DNA of 64,000 nt from JABFRZ01 sp964631945 (GTDB taxonomy: Bacteria; Planctomycetota; UBA1135; GCA-002686595), in the NCBI GenBank assembly GCA_964631945.1, contig CAZWAY010000006.1:1-64000 (forward strand). The letters run 5' to 3'. The number at the start of each line of letters is the position of its first letter. The stretch's first letter is position 1. Of the stretch, positions 53,112 to 62,346 are shown in pieces. The position numbers and the translations under genes are program-made. The notes under the pieces were generated by a model. That model ran no database searches, was not told the origin of the DNA, and was given only the letters and a program-made list of their open reading frames with translations.

Positions 53112-53630
53112 ATGTCCACGTCCGTCCTGCGCGTTCGCCCGGCCTATCCGCGCGAACTCGCGACCCTGGTCGAGTTCAACCGCGCCATGGCGCAGGAGAC
53201 CGAGGGGCGCGAGCTCGATCCCGTCCGTCTGCGGGCCGGGGTCGAGGCGGTCTTCGCCGAGCCCAGCCGCGGCACCTACTACGTGGCCCTGCGGGGCGAG
53301 GAGCCGCTCGGGGGTCTGCTCGTCACCAGCGAGTGGAGCGACTGGCGCAACGGCGTCTTCTGGTGGATCCAGAGCGTGTACGTGGTGCCGGCCGCGCGCC
53401 GTCAGGGCGTCTTCCGCCAGCTCTACCGTCACGTGCTGGAGCGCGCGCGCGCCAACCCCGAGGTGTGCGGGCTGCGCCTGTACGTGGACCACGCCAACAG
53501 CGCGGCCCAGGAGGTCTACCGCGAGCTCGGCATGCACGCGGCCCGCTACCGCTTCTTCGAGCTCGACTTCGTGCTGGACGCCGGGCCCGCGGCCGGAGCC
53601 GAGGCCACGCCCGAGGTCGGACACGCATGA
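53112..53630 (+). CDS. GNAT-family N-acetyltransferase
   Basis: This acetyl-CoA-dependent acetyltransferase has 172 residues. The fold is seen in VRPAYPRELATLVEFNRAMA (first strand and helix), SVYVVPAARRQGVFRQLYRHVLERA (strand 4 plus the pyrophosphate-binding loop RRQGVF), and LYVDHANSAAQEVYRELGM (the C-terminal acceptor side). The substrate is unknown. Its stop overlaps the start of the aminotransferase (ATGA), so the pair is translationally coupled and may act on the same amino compound. Confidence 0.87.
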   Translation: MSTSVLRVRPAYPRELATLVEFNRAMAQETEGRELDPVRLRAGVEAVFAEPSRGTYYVALRGEEPLGGLLVTSEWSDWRNGVFWWIQSVYVVPAARRQGVFRQLYRHVLERARANPEVCGLRLYVDHANSAAQEVYRELGMHAARYRFFELDFVLDAGPAAGAEATPEVGHA

Positions 53631-54898
53631 GCACCGGCACCGCGCTCCCGGCCGATGCGCTCGGCGCCTTCCGTCCGATCCCCTACATGGGGGTCATCTT
53701 CGTGGTGGCCGAGGCCGTGAAGCTCGGCTTCCGGAACGGTCACCCCGACTGGTGCAACCTCGGGCAGGGCCAGCCGGAAGTGGGCGAGATGGCCGGTGCG
53801 CCGGCGCGCTTCAGCGACTTCCGGGTGGAGCCCGGCGACCATGCCTACGGTCCGGTCGAGGGCACCGGCGCGCTGCGCGACGCGATCGCGCAGCACTACA
53901 ACCGCCTCTATCGCGTCGGCAAGCGCTCCCAGTATTCGGCCGAGAACGTCAGCGTGGCGGCCGGCGGGCGCCTCGTGCTGACGCGCCTGTTCGCGGCCCT
54001 GGGGTCGATCCGGCTCGGCTATCAGGTGCCGGACTACACCGCCTACGAGGACATGATCGCCGCGCACCTGGAGCGCATCTCGGCCCATGCCCTGCTCGCC
54101 AGCGAGTCCGAGGGCTTCGCGATCTCGCCCCTGCGGCTCGCGCGCGAGGTCGAGCGTCATGGCCTGGAGGCCTTCCTGCTCTCCAATCCGTGCAACCCGA
54201 CCGGGCGTGTGCTGCGCGACGGCGAGCTCGCCGCCTATGTCGAGCTGGCGCGCACGCGCCGCTTGACCCTGCTCCTGGACGAGTTCTATTCGCACTTCGT
54301 GTACAGCGGCGACCAGCCCGCAGCCGGGCCGGTCTCGGCCGCGGCCCACGTCGAGGACGTCGAGCGCGACCCCGTGATCCTGGTGGACGGCCTGACGAAG
54401 AGCTTCCGCTACCCCGGCTGGCGCCTCGGCTGGGCCGTCGGGCCGCGGCGCATGGTCGACGCCCTGACGCGCGCCGCCAGCGCGATCGACGGCGGGCCCA
54501 GCATGCCGGTGCAGCGGGCCGCCGTGGAGGTGCTCGCGCCCGCGCGCGCCGACCAGGAAACCCAGGCCCTGCGCCAGGTCTTCGCGCGCAAGCGCGGGCT
54601 CATGCTCGAACGCCTCGAGCGCATGGGCATCCGCTGCCCGCGCCCGAGCGAGGGCACCTTCTACGTGTGGGCCAGCCTCGCCGGCCTGCCGGCGCCGCTG
54701 GACGACGCCGAGGTCTTCTTCCGCCGTGCCCTCGAGCGCAAGGTCCTGACCGTGCCGGGCCAGTTCTTCGACGTCAACCCGCGCAAGCAGCGCGCGGGCC
54801 AGTCGCCCCTGCGCTCCTGGATGCGCTTCTCCTTCGGCCCACCCGAGGCGAACGTCCGCCTCGGTCTCGAGCGCCTGGAAGCACTGCTCGGCGAGTGA
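53627..54898 (+). CDS. PLP-dependent class I/II aminotransferase
   Basis: This is a fold-type I PLP enzyme of 423 residues: SNPCNPTGRV, the cofactor-pairing LLLDEFYSHFVY and the Schiff-base lysine in VDGLTKSFRYPGWRLGWAVGP. It is distinct from the enzyme encoded at 6618 and has a longer N-terminal segment (DWCNLGQGQPEVGEMAG). The reaction cannot be assigned: an aspartate, aromatic or kynurenine-type transaminase is possible. The ATG overlaps the acetyltransferase stop. Citrate synthase follows 59 bp later with its own promoter. Confidence 0.85.
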   Translation: MSTGTALPADALGAFRPIPYMGVIFVVAEAVKLGFRNGHPDWCNLGQGQPEVGEMAGAPARFSDFRVEPGDHAYGPVEGTGALRDAIAQHYNRLYRVGKRSQYSAENVSVAAGGRLVLTRLFAALGSIRLGYQVPDYTAYEDMIAAHLERISAHALLASESEGFAISPLRLAREVERHGLEAFLLSNPCNPTGRVLRDGELAAYVELARTRRLTLLLDEFYSHFVYSGDQPAAGPVSAAAHVEDVERDPVILVDGLTKSFRYPGWRLGWAVGPRRMVDALTRAASAIDGGPSMPVQRAAVEVLAPARADQETQALRQVFARKRGLMLERLERMGIRCPRPSEGTFYVWASLAGLPAPLDDAEVFFRRALERKVLTVPGQFFDVNPRKQRAGQSPLRSWMRFSFGPPEANVRLGLERLEALLGE

Positions 54899-54919
54899 CT
54901 CGGGCGGCGTCCGGCCGCG

Positions 54920-54948
54920 TTGAGATCGGCGCAGGGGCCCGCTACAGT
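54920..54948 (+). promoter_or_regulatory. Promoter of gltA: TTGAGA-N17-TACAGT
   Basis: The -35 TTGAGA (54920-54925) and -10 TACAGT (54943-54948) have the ideal 17-bp spacing. The -10 ends 9 nt before the ATG at 54958, so the gltA mRNA should be leaderless or nearly so. Confidence 0.6.
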
Positions 54949-54957
54949 GTCGGGACC

Positions 54958-56295
<1,338 letters not shown>

Positions 56296-56308
56296 CCGAT
56301 CCGGCGCC

Positions 56309-57823
56309 ATGGTCGACCCGGCCGAGCGCTTCCTCGCCCTGTGGGGCGAGATCGCCGACCTCGGGCACGCGATGGGGCTCCTGGCCTGGGACCAGGAGAC
56401 GCACATGCCGCGCAGCGGCGGGGCGGCCCGAGCGCGCCTGCAGGCGACCCTGGCGGGCGTTCGTCACGCGCGCTTGGTGGCGCCCGAGCTGTTCGAGGCC
56501 GTGGAGCAGAGCGGCGCGCGGGCCGAGCCCGGCAGCCCGCTCGCGGCCCAGGTGCGCGAGGCGCGCCGCGTCCTCGGGCGCGTGCGCTGCACGCCCGAAC
56601 GCCTGGCGCGTGCGCAGGCCGAGGCCGCGGCGGTGGGACACGAGGCCTGGGGCGCGGCCCGCGCCGCGCGCGACTTCGCGCTCTTCCGCCCGGCGCTGGA
56701 GCGGCTGGTGGCGCTGGCGCGCGAGGAGGCCGGGCTCCTGACCGCGCCCGGCGCCCCGCTGGCGGGCGCCACGCTCTACGACGCCTGCCTCGACGCGCAC
56801 GAGCCCGGGGCGCGCGCGGGCGACGTGGGCGTCCTCCTGGGCGACCTCGCGCGCGAGCTCGTGCCGCTGGTGCGGGCGGCGTCCGCGTCGGGGCGCGTGC
56901 CCGATCCGGCTCCGGCGCGCGGCGATTACGCCAGCGAGCGTCAGCTGGCCTTCGCGCGCGAGATCGCCGCGCGCTTCGGCTTCGACTTCGCGCGCGGCCG
57001 CATCGACGCCGCGCCGCACCCGTTCTGCAGCGGCTTCGGGCGCGACGACGTGCGCCTGACCTGGCGCTTCGACGCCCACGACTTCCGTCCGGCGCTGTTC
57101 GGCATCCTGCACGAGGCCGGGCACGGGCTCTACGAGCAGAACCTGCCGGAGGAATGGCAGCGCACGCCGATCGGCGAGGCCGTGTCGCTCGGCGTGCACG
57201 AATCCCAGTCGCGTCTGTGGGAGAACCTGGTGGGGCGCAGCCGGGCCTTCTGGACGTGGGCGCTGCCGCGCCTGCAGGCGAGCTTCCCGGCTGCGCGTCG
57301 GACCACGCTCGACACGCTGCTGCCGCTGCTGCACACGGCCCAGCCGAGTCCGATCCGGGTCGAGGCCGACCAGGGCACCTACGACCTGCACGTGTGCGTG
57401 CGTTTCGAGCTCGAGCGCGCGCTGTTCGACGGCCAGCTCGAGGTGGCCGACCTGCCCGCGGCCTGGAACGAGGCCTACGGGCGCACGCTCGGCCTCGCGC
57501 CGCGCGACGCGGCCGAGGGCGTGCTGCAGGACATCCACTGGTCGATGGGGGCCTTCGGCTACTTCCCGACCTACACGCTCGGCAACCTGATCGCGGCCCA
57601 GCTCTTCGCGGCCGCACAGCGCGAGCTGGGCGAGCTGGACACGGCCTTCGCGCGCGGCGAGTTCCAGCCGCTGTTCGAGTGGCTGCGGGCCCGGGTCCAC
57701 CGCCACGGCAGCTTCCACACCGCCGCCGAGCTGGTGCGCCATGCCACGGGCCGACCCCTTTCCAGCGCCGACTACCTGGCCCAGCGCCGCGCCGACGTGG
57801 CCGAGTACTACGACGCGCGCTGA
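56309..57823 (+). CDS. M32-family metallocarboxypeptidase (Taq-type)
   Basis: This cytoplasmic zinc carboxypeptidase removes C-terminal residues with broad specificity. The zinc motif is HEAGH (268-272), followed by VHESQSRLWENLVGRS, which supplies the third ligand, and later GVLQDIHWSMGAFGYFPTYTLGN; all are typical of the family. The 504 residues match Thermus carboxypeptidase Taq. The protein is mostly helical with no signal peptide. It lies 13 bp downstream of gltA and probably shares its transcript. The 154 bp after it hold a TAGGGT hexamer 57 bp before the response regulator. Confidence 0.93.
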   Translation: MVDPAERFLALWGEIADLGHAMGLLAWDQETHMPRSGGAARARLQATLAGVRHARLVAPELFEAVEQSGARAEPGSPLAAQVREARRVLGRVRCTPERLARAQAEAAAVGHEAWGAARAARDFALFRPALERLVALAREEAGLLTAPGAPLAGATLYDACLDAHEPGARAGDVGVLLGDLARELVPLVRAASASGRVPDPAPARGDYASERQLAFAREIAARFGFDFARGRIDAAPHPFCSGFGRDDVRLTWRFDAHDFRPALFGILHEAGHGLYEQNLPEEWQRTPIGEAVSLGVHESQSRLWENLVGRSRAFWTWALPRLQASFPAARRTTLDTLLPLLHTAQPSPIRVEADQGTYDLHVCVRFELERALFDGQLEVADLPAAWNEAYGRTLGLAPRDAAEGVLQDIHWSMGAFGYFPTYTLGNLIAAQLFAAAQRELGELDTAFARGEFQPLFEWLRARVHRHGSFHTAAELVRHATGRPLSSADYLAQRRADVAEYYDAR

Positions 57824-57977
57824 GCGCGGTATCCGGGCCGACGCACGAGGCCGCGAAAGTCCTTCCCGCGCGCGTTCGTTCCCGGCGCTCCCGACCGGAG
57901 TCCGCGACCCGGGGTAGGGTGCGGGTGGAGGATCGCCGCGCGCGTCGGGGGAGGCTCGTCGGCGGGTCGCAACGCCC

Positions 57978-58655
57978 ATGAAGGTACTGGTGGTCGAGGA
58001 CGATCCGCGCGTCGCGAGCTTCATCGAGCGCGGCCTGCAGCAGCTCGGCTTCCTGGTGGACGTGGCCGGCGACGGCGCGCGCGGACTCGAGCGCGCCCTC
58101 GGCGGACTGCCCGAGGTGGTGATCCTCGACCTCTTGCTACCCGGGCTCGACGGCCAGGAGTTGCTGGTCGAGCTCCGGCGGCGCGGGCGCAACGTGCCCG
58201 TGCTGGTGCTCTCGGCCTGCGACGGTGTGGGCGACCGCGTCAAGGCCCTCGACGGCGGGGCCGACGACTTCCTGGTCAAGCCCTTCAGCTTCGACGAGCT
58301 GGTGGCGCGCGTGCGCGCCCTCGGGCGCCGGCCGCAGGTGCTCACCTCGGCCGTGCTCGAGGTCGGCGACCTGTGCCTGGATCCGAGCGCGCGCAGCGTG
58401 AAGCGCGGCGGGCGCAGCGTCTCGCTGACGGCCAAGGAGTTCGCGTTGCTCGAGTACCTGGTGCGCCACCAGGGCAGCGTGGTCACGCGCACGATGATCG
58501 CCGAGCACGTCTGGGGCCAGCACTTCGGCTCCTTCAGCAACGTGATCGACGTCTACATCCGCTACCTGCGGGCCAAGGTCGACGACGCCAGTGAGCACAA
58601 GCTGATCCACACCGTGCGCGGCGTGGGCTACGTCCTGTCCGAATCGCGCGCATGA
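57978..58655 (+). CDS. OmpR-family response regulator
   Basis: This transcriptional regulator of a two-component system has 225 residues. The receiver domain has the acidic pocket EDD at 7-9, the phosphoacceptor Asp51 in VVILDLLLPG and the switch lysine in LVKPFSFDEL. The C-terminal winged helix carries LTAKEFALLEYLVRHQG and SNVIDVYIRYLRAKVDD. Family members bind tandem direct repeats as dimers or oligomers; repeats with the right 11-bp period lie 1.4 kb downstream at 60072-60111. The stop overlaps the kinase start (ATGA). Confidence 0.94.
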   Translation: MKVLVVEDDPRVASFIERGLQQLGFLVDVAGDGARGLERALGGLPEVVILDLLLPGLDGQELLVELRRRGRNVPVLVLSACDGVGDRVKALDGGADDFLVKPFSFDELVARVRALGRRPQVLTSAVLEVGDLCLDPSARSVKRGGRSVSLTAKEFALLEYLVRHQGSVVTRTMIAEHVWGQHFGSFSNVIDVYIRYLRAKVDDASEHKLIHTVRGVGYVLSESRA

Positions 58656-60058
58656 GCCGGGCTTCGTTCCGCTGGCGCGTGATGACGCCCACGCTGCTGC
58701 TGGCGAGCCTGGTGGCCGCGGCCCTGGTCGCGCTGGTGCACGTGCGCGGTCGCGAGCAGCAGCGGCGCGCGCTCGAGAACTCGCTCGGGACGAAGATCGA
58801 GGAGGTCGTCTCGATCCTCGCGGCCGGCGACGGCCGCGTCGAGCTCGCGAGCTTCCTGGAACTCGAGACGTCCTACCGTTGTTCGCCCTACGAGTACTTC
58901 TACGAGCTCACGAGCGCGGAGGGTCGGCCGCTCCTGTGCAGCCAGAACCTGGCGGCGGCAGCGCGCAGCGGCCTGGCGTGCCCGGGCCAGCCCCCCGCCC
59001 CCGCGGCCGTCCAGCCGCATCCGTCCGACGAATCCGAGGACATGCTCGTGCGCAGCCAGCGGCTGGCCCCCGAGCTGCGCTTCGCGGGCGAGGCAGGACC
59101 GATCGTGCGCGTCGGGGTGTGTCTGGAGCCGCTGCAAAGCGCGTTGCACACCGACCTCGTGCACAGCCTGATCGCGGCCGTGCTCTCGCTGGCGGTGCTG
59201 GCCCTGGCGCTGTGGATCGTGATCGGCCGCAGCCTGCGCAGCGTCTCCGACATCGCGCGCCACGCCTCCGCGATCTCCTCCTCCAACCTGCGCGAGCGCC
59301 TGCCGCGCAGCGGCTGCGGCGACGAGCTCGATCGACTGGCGGCCGTGCTGAACGAGCAGTTCGCGGGCCTGGAGCGGGCCCTGGCGCAGATGGAGGCCTT
59401 CACCTCGGATGCGGCCCACCAGCTGCGCACGCCCCTGACGCGCATCCGCGGCGAGCTCGATCTCGTGCTGGCGCATGCGCCCGAACTCGCGGCCGAGACC
59501 CGCGCCCGGCTGGAGGACACGCGCGACGAGCTGGAACGCCTCGTGCGGACGTGCGCACGCCTGCTGCTCCTGGCGCGCCTGGATCGGGGTGCGCTGCAGG
59601 AGGAGCTGCGCGCGAACGAGCTGGACCTGACGTCCCTGGTCCAGGAGCTGGTCGAGCAGGTGGCACCCCTCGGGACGGAGAAGGGCGTGCGCGTGGAGTT
59701 CCGCGCGACGGGCGCGCTGCGCCTGCGCTGCTGCCAGGCCCTGCTGGCCGAGGCGCTGCTCAACCTGCTCGACAACGCGATCCGCTGCACGCCGTCCGGC
59801 GGCCGCGTGGTGGTCGCGCTGAAACGCACGAACGGGGTCGCGCGGATCTCGGTGAGCGACACGGGACCCGGGGTCCCCGAGGACGAGCGCGAAATGATCT
59901 TCCGCCGCTTCTACCGCGGCGCCAGCGGCAAGGGTGAGGGCACGGGCCTCGGCCTCGCGATCGTGCGCGGCATCGCGCGCGCGCACGGCGGCGAGGTCAC
60001 GCTGCACTCGTTGGCGGGCAGCGGGGCGACCTTCCAGATGAGCCTGCCCGCGGCCTGA
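58652..60058 (+). CDS. Sensor histidine kinase
   Basis: This is the partner of the upstream regulator. Transmembrane helix 1 (about residues 12-28), a periplasmic sensor of about 140 residues containing three cysteines, and transmembrane helix 2 (about 174-192) are followed by a HAMP linker. The dimerisation and phosphoacceptor motif is FTSDAAHQLRTPLTRI with His256. The ATPase domain has NLLDNAIRCTPSGG, DTGPGVP and GTGLGLAIV. The layout is that of CusS/QseC-type kinases rather than PAS-containing PhoR. The ligand is unknown. Coupled translation with the regulator indicates a stoichiometric pair. Confidence 0.93.
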   Translation: MSRASFRWRVMTPTLLLASLVAAALVALVHVRGREQQRRALENSLGTKIEEVVSILAAGDGRVELASFLELETSYRCSPYEYFYELTSAEGRPLLCSQNLAAAARSGLACPGQPPAPAAVQPHPSDESEDMLVRSQRLAPELRFAGEAGPIVRVGVCLEPLQSALHTDLVHSLIAAVLSLAVLALALWIVIGRSLRSVSDIARHASAISSSNLRERLPRSGCGDELDRLAAVLNEQFAGLERALAQMEAFTSDAAHQLRTPLTRIRGELDLVLAHAPELAAETRARLEDTRDELERLVRTCARLLLLARLDRGALQEELRANELDLTSLVQELVEQVAPLGTEKGVRVEFRATGALRLRCCQALLAEALLNLLDNAIRCTPSGGRVVVALKRTNGVARISVSDTGPGVPEDEREMIFRRFYRGASGKGEGTGLGLAIVRGIARAHGGEVTLHSLAGSGATFQMSLPAA

Positions 60059-60071
60059 GGGCGCAGCGCCG

Positions 60072-60127
60072 CTCTCATGCGCTTCTCATCCGGCCCTCAG
60101 CCGTCCCTAACGCGCGCCGGATAGCTT
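60072..60127 (+). promoter_or_regulatory. Four tandem 11-bp direct repeats (Pho-box-like) plus -10
   Basis: Heptamers CTCTCAT (60072), TTCTCAT (60083), CCCTCAG (60094) and CCCTAAC (60105) repeat every 11 bp with 4-bp spacers. That is the geometry of PhoB-type operators (CTGTCAT-N4-CTGTCAT). A TAGCTT hexamer at 60122-60127 lies 10 bp after the last repeat, where a -10 belongs in promoters that use the operator in place of a -35. Target gene: the di-heme peroxidase at 60192. Confidence 0.65.
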
Positions 60128-60191
60128 CGGTTGGGGCGTGCCCGGGGGGGCGCGCGGAAAGTCTCCGTCCTTCTCCAACGAGGTTCTCGAC

Positions 60192-62261
60192 ATGTTCCGA
60201 TCCATTCCGGCCTTCCTTTCCGGAGGGCTCGCGCTCGCGGCGTCGGCGAGTGCTCATCCGGCTCCCGTGCAGGGCACGCCCGATCCCGTCGAGGTGCGGC
60301 GCGTCGCGGCGGAGGCCGGTCTCGAGCCGCTCTCCGAGGTGGCCGTGCCGCGTCCGGGCAATCTGGCGCAGTTCCTGAAGCCCGGCGCGCGCGCGCGCCA
60401 GTCCCTGGTCCTGCTCGGCAAGGCGCTCTTCTGGGACATGCAGGTCGGCAGCGATGGCCAGGCCTGTGCTTCGTGCCACTTCCATGCCGGCGCGGACAAC
60501 CGCACCAAGAACCAGATCAGCCCGGGACTGAACAACGTCGATCCGGAGCTGCGCGAGGTCTTCGACGCCACCTCCACGGGCGGCGGCGGGCCGAACTACG
60601 AGCTCACGGCCGACGACTATCCCTTCTATCGCCTGCTGGTGCCCGACGAGCGCAACTTCGACGAGCGCGTGGTGCTGTTCGAGAGCGACGACGTGGTCTC
60701 CTCGCAGGGCGTGTCGCGGGCCGAGTTCGCGGGTCTGAGCGGGACCTTCGCCGACCTGGGCACGCCGCTGGCGGACGGCGACTTCCAGGTCGGTGGCGTG
60801 AACACCCGCCGCGTCGAGCCGCGCAACACGCCGACCATGATCAACGCGGTCTTCAACTTCGCGAACTTCTGGGACGGTCGTGCCCACAACCTCTTCAACG
60901 GCGTGAGCGTCATCGGTCCGCTCGATCCGGACGCGCGCATCTGGGTGCAGACGCCGCGCGGTCTGGCGCAGCGCGCGGTGAGCATCCCGAACTCCAGCCT
61001 GGCGTCGCAGGCCGTCGGCCCGCCGCTCTCCAGCGAGGAGATGTCCTTCCTGGGCCGCAGCCTGCCCGAGGTCGGCCGCAAGCTGCTCGGGCTCCGGCCG
61101 CTCGGCCTGCAGCTCGTGCACCCGCTGGACAGCGTGCTGGGGCCGCTGGCGCGCACGCGCCTCGGGCAGGGCGGCAGCGTGCTCGGCAATCCCGGGCTCG
61201 ACACGACCTACCGGGCCCTGATCCAGAGCGCCTTCCGGCCGCGTTACTGGGCTTCGCCCGCGGACATCGCCGGCTTCTCGCAGATGGAGGCCAACTTCAG
61301 CCTGTTCTTCGGGCTGGCCATCCAGGCCTACGAGTCGACGCTGGTGTCGGACGAGTCACCCTTCGACGAGTTCATGGAGGGCGACGACGACGCGCTCGAG
61401 CCCGAGCAACTGCTCGGCCTCCTGGCCTTCATCCGCCGCATCGATTCGAGCGACCCGATCTTCACCTCCGAGATCGGGATCGGGAACTGTGTCGCCTGCC
61501 ACGCCGGCCCGGAGTTCACCGAGGCCGCCTTCACGACCCTGTTCGAGGAGGGCGACGAGCCCGAACTCCTGGAGGTCGAGGAGATGCCCGAGCTCGAGCT
61601 GGGCAACCTGGTGGTGGGGGAGGAGACGGCCTTCCTCGACGTGGGCTTCTCCAACATCGGCGTGCGCCCGACGGGTGACGACCTCGGGCGCGGAGGCGAG
61701 GCGGGCGGCTACCCGCTGTCCTTCGCGCGGCAGGCCCTGCTCGGGCTCCCGTTCGCACCGGAACTGCCGGAGTGCGGCGGCCCCGGCCAGGAAGCCTGCC
61801 CCGAGGGCCTGCGGGTGGCGGTGGACGGCACCTTCAAGGTCCCCGGGCTGCGCAACGTCGCGTTGACCGGCCCGTACTTCCACAACGGCGGCGAGGCCAC
61901 CCTCGAGGACGTGGTCGAGTTCTACGACCGGCGCGGCAACTACGGCGACGACAACATCGCCGACCTCGAGCGCAACATGGCGCGCATCACCATCACGGAG
62001 CTGGACGAGGACCCGCTGGTCGAGTTCCTCGAGTCCCTGACCGACGAACGCGTGGCCTGGGAGATGGCCCCCTTCGACCATCCGCAGCTGTTCGTCCCGA
62101 ACGGCCATCCCGGTGACCACGCCCTGATCGAGTGCGCCAACGGTCTGGTGGCCTGCGACGAGGTCTTGATCGTTCCGCCGATCGGGCGCCTGGGGCGCGC
62201 GGCCGCGGGTCTGGACGAACTCGAGCCCTTCCTGGGCGGAGGGGAAGAGGAAGAAGAGTAG
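60192..62261 (+). CDS. Di-heme cytochrome c peroxidase (MauG/CcpA family)
   Basis: This exported peroxidase would reduce H2O2 with electrons from the c-type chain or, like MauG, oxidise a protein partner. A signal peptide (MFRSIPAFLSGGLALAASASA) precedes two heme-binding motifs, CASCH (92-96) and CVACH (433-437). Between them lies the family motif RRVEPRNTPTMINAVFNFANFWDGRA, and after the second VPGLRNVALTGPYFHNGG with VVEFYDRRGNY. At 689 residues it is nearly twice the usual length, with an enlarged inter-heme region and a Glu-rich C-terminal tail. The ATG at 60192 has GAGG 8 nt upstream; a GTG at 60138 would spoil the signal peptide. Confidence 0.88.
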   Translation: MFRSIPAFLSGGLALAASASAHPAPVQGTPDPVEVRRVAAEAGLEPLSEVAVPRPGNLAQFLKPGARARQSLVLLGKALFWDMQVGSDGQACASCHFHAGADNRTKNQISPGLNNVDPELREVFDATSTGGGGPNYELTADDYPFYRLLVPDERNFDERVVLFESDDVVSSQGVSRAEFAGLSGTFADLGTPLADGDFQVGGVNTRRVEPRNTPTMINAVFNFANFWDGRAHNLFNGVSVIGPLDPDARIWVQTPRGLAQRAVSIPNSSLASQAVGPPLSSEEMSFLGRSLPEVGRKLLGLRPLGLQLVHPLDSVLGPLARTRLGQGGSVLGNPGLDTTYRALIQSAFRPRYWASPADIAGFSQMEANFSLFFGLAIQAYESTLVSDESPFDEFMEGDDDALEPEQLLGLLAFIRRIDSSDPIFTSEIGIGNCVACHAGPEFTEAAFTTLFEEGDEPELLEVEEMPELELGNLVVGEETAFLDVGFSNIGVRPTGDDLGRGGEAGGYPLSFARQALLGLPFAPELPECGGPGQEACPEGLRVAVDGTFKVPGLRNVALTGPYFHNGGEATLEDVVEFYDRRGNYGDDNIADLERNMARITITELDEDPLVEFLESLTDERVAWEMAPFDHPQLFVPNGHPGDHALIECANGLVACDEVLIVPPIGRLGRAAAGLDELEPFLGGGEEEEE

Positions 62262-62271
62262 GGGCGAAAAC

Positions 62272-62292
62272 GGAGCCGGACCTCCGGGCTCC
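62272..62292 (-). terminator. Terminator of the nuo operon (minus strand)
   Basis: GGAGCCGG (62272-62279) and CCGGGCTCC (62284-62292) form a stem with one bulge. On the minus strand it is followed by TTTTCGCC, after nuoN, so it probably ends the complex I operon. Confidence 0.55.
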
Positions 62293-62305
62293 CACACCCC
62301 CCCGA

Positions 62306-62341
62306 GCGAGGCGTCGCGAGCATCGGCTCGCGTCGCCTCGC
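62306..62341. terminator. Strong hairpin between convergent peroxidase and nuoN
   Basis: 16-bp arms (62306-62321 and 62326-62341) differ at a single T-T position around an ATCG loop. It lies 5 bp from the nuoN stop and 45 bp after the peroxidase stop, so it may block transcription from both sides. Confidence 0.6.
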
Positions 62342-62346
62342 AGTTC

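Noticed and set aside
60138..60191. GTG at 60138 as start of the di-heme peroxidase
   Set aside because: It would add 18 residues before the signal peptide; ATG 60192 has a ribosome binding site and a proper signal start.
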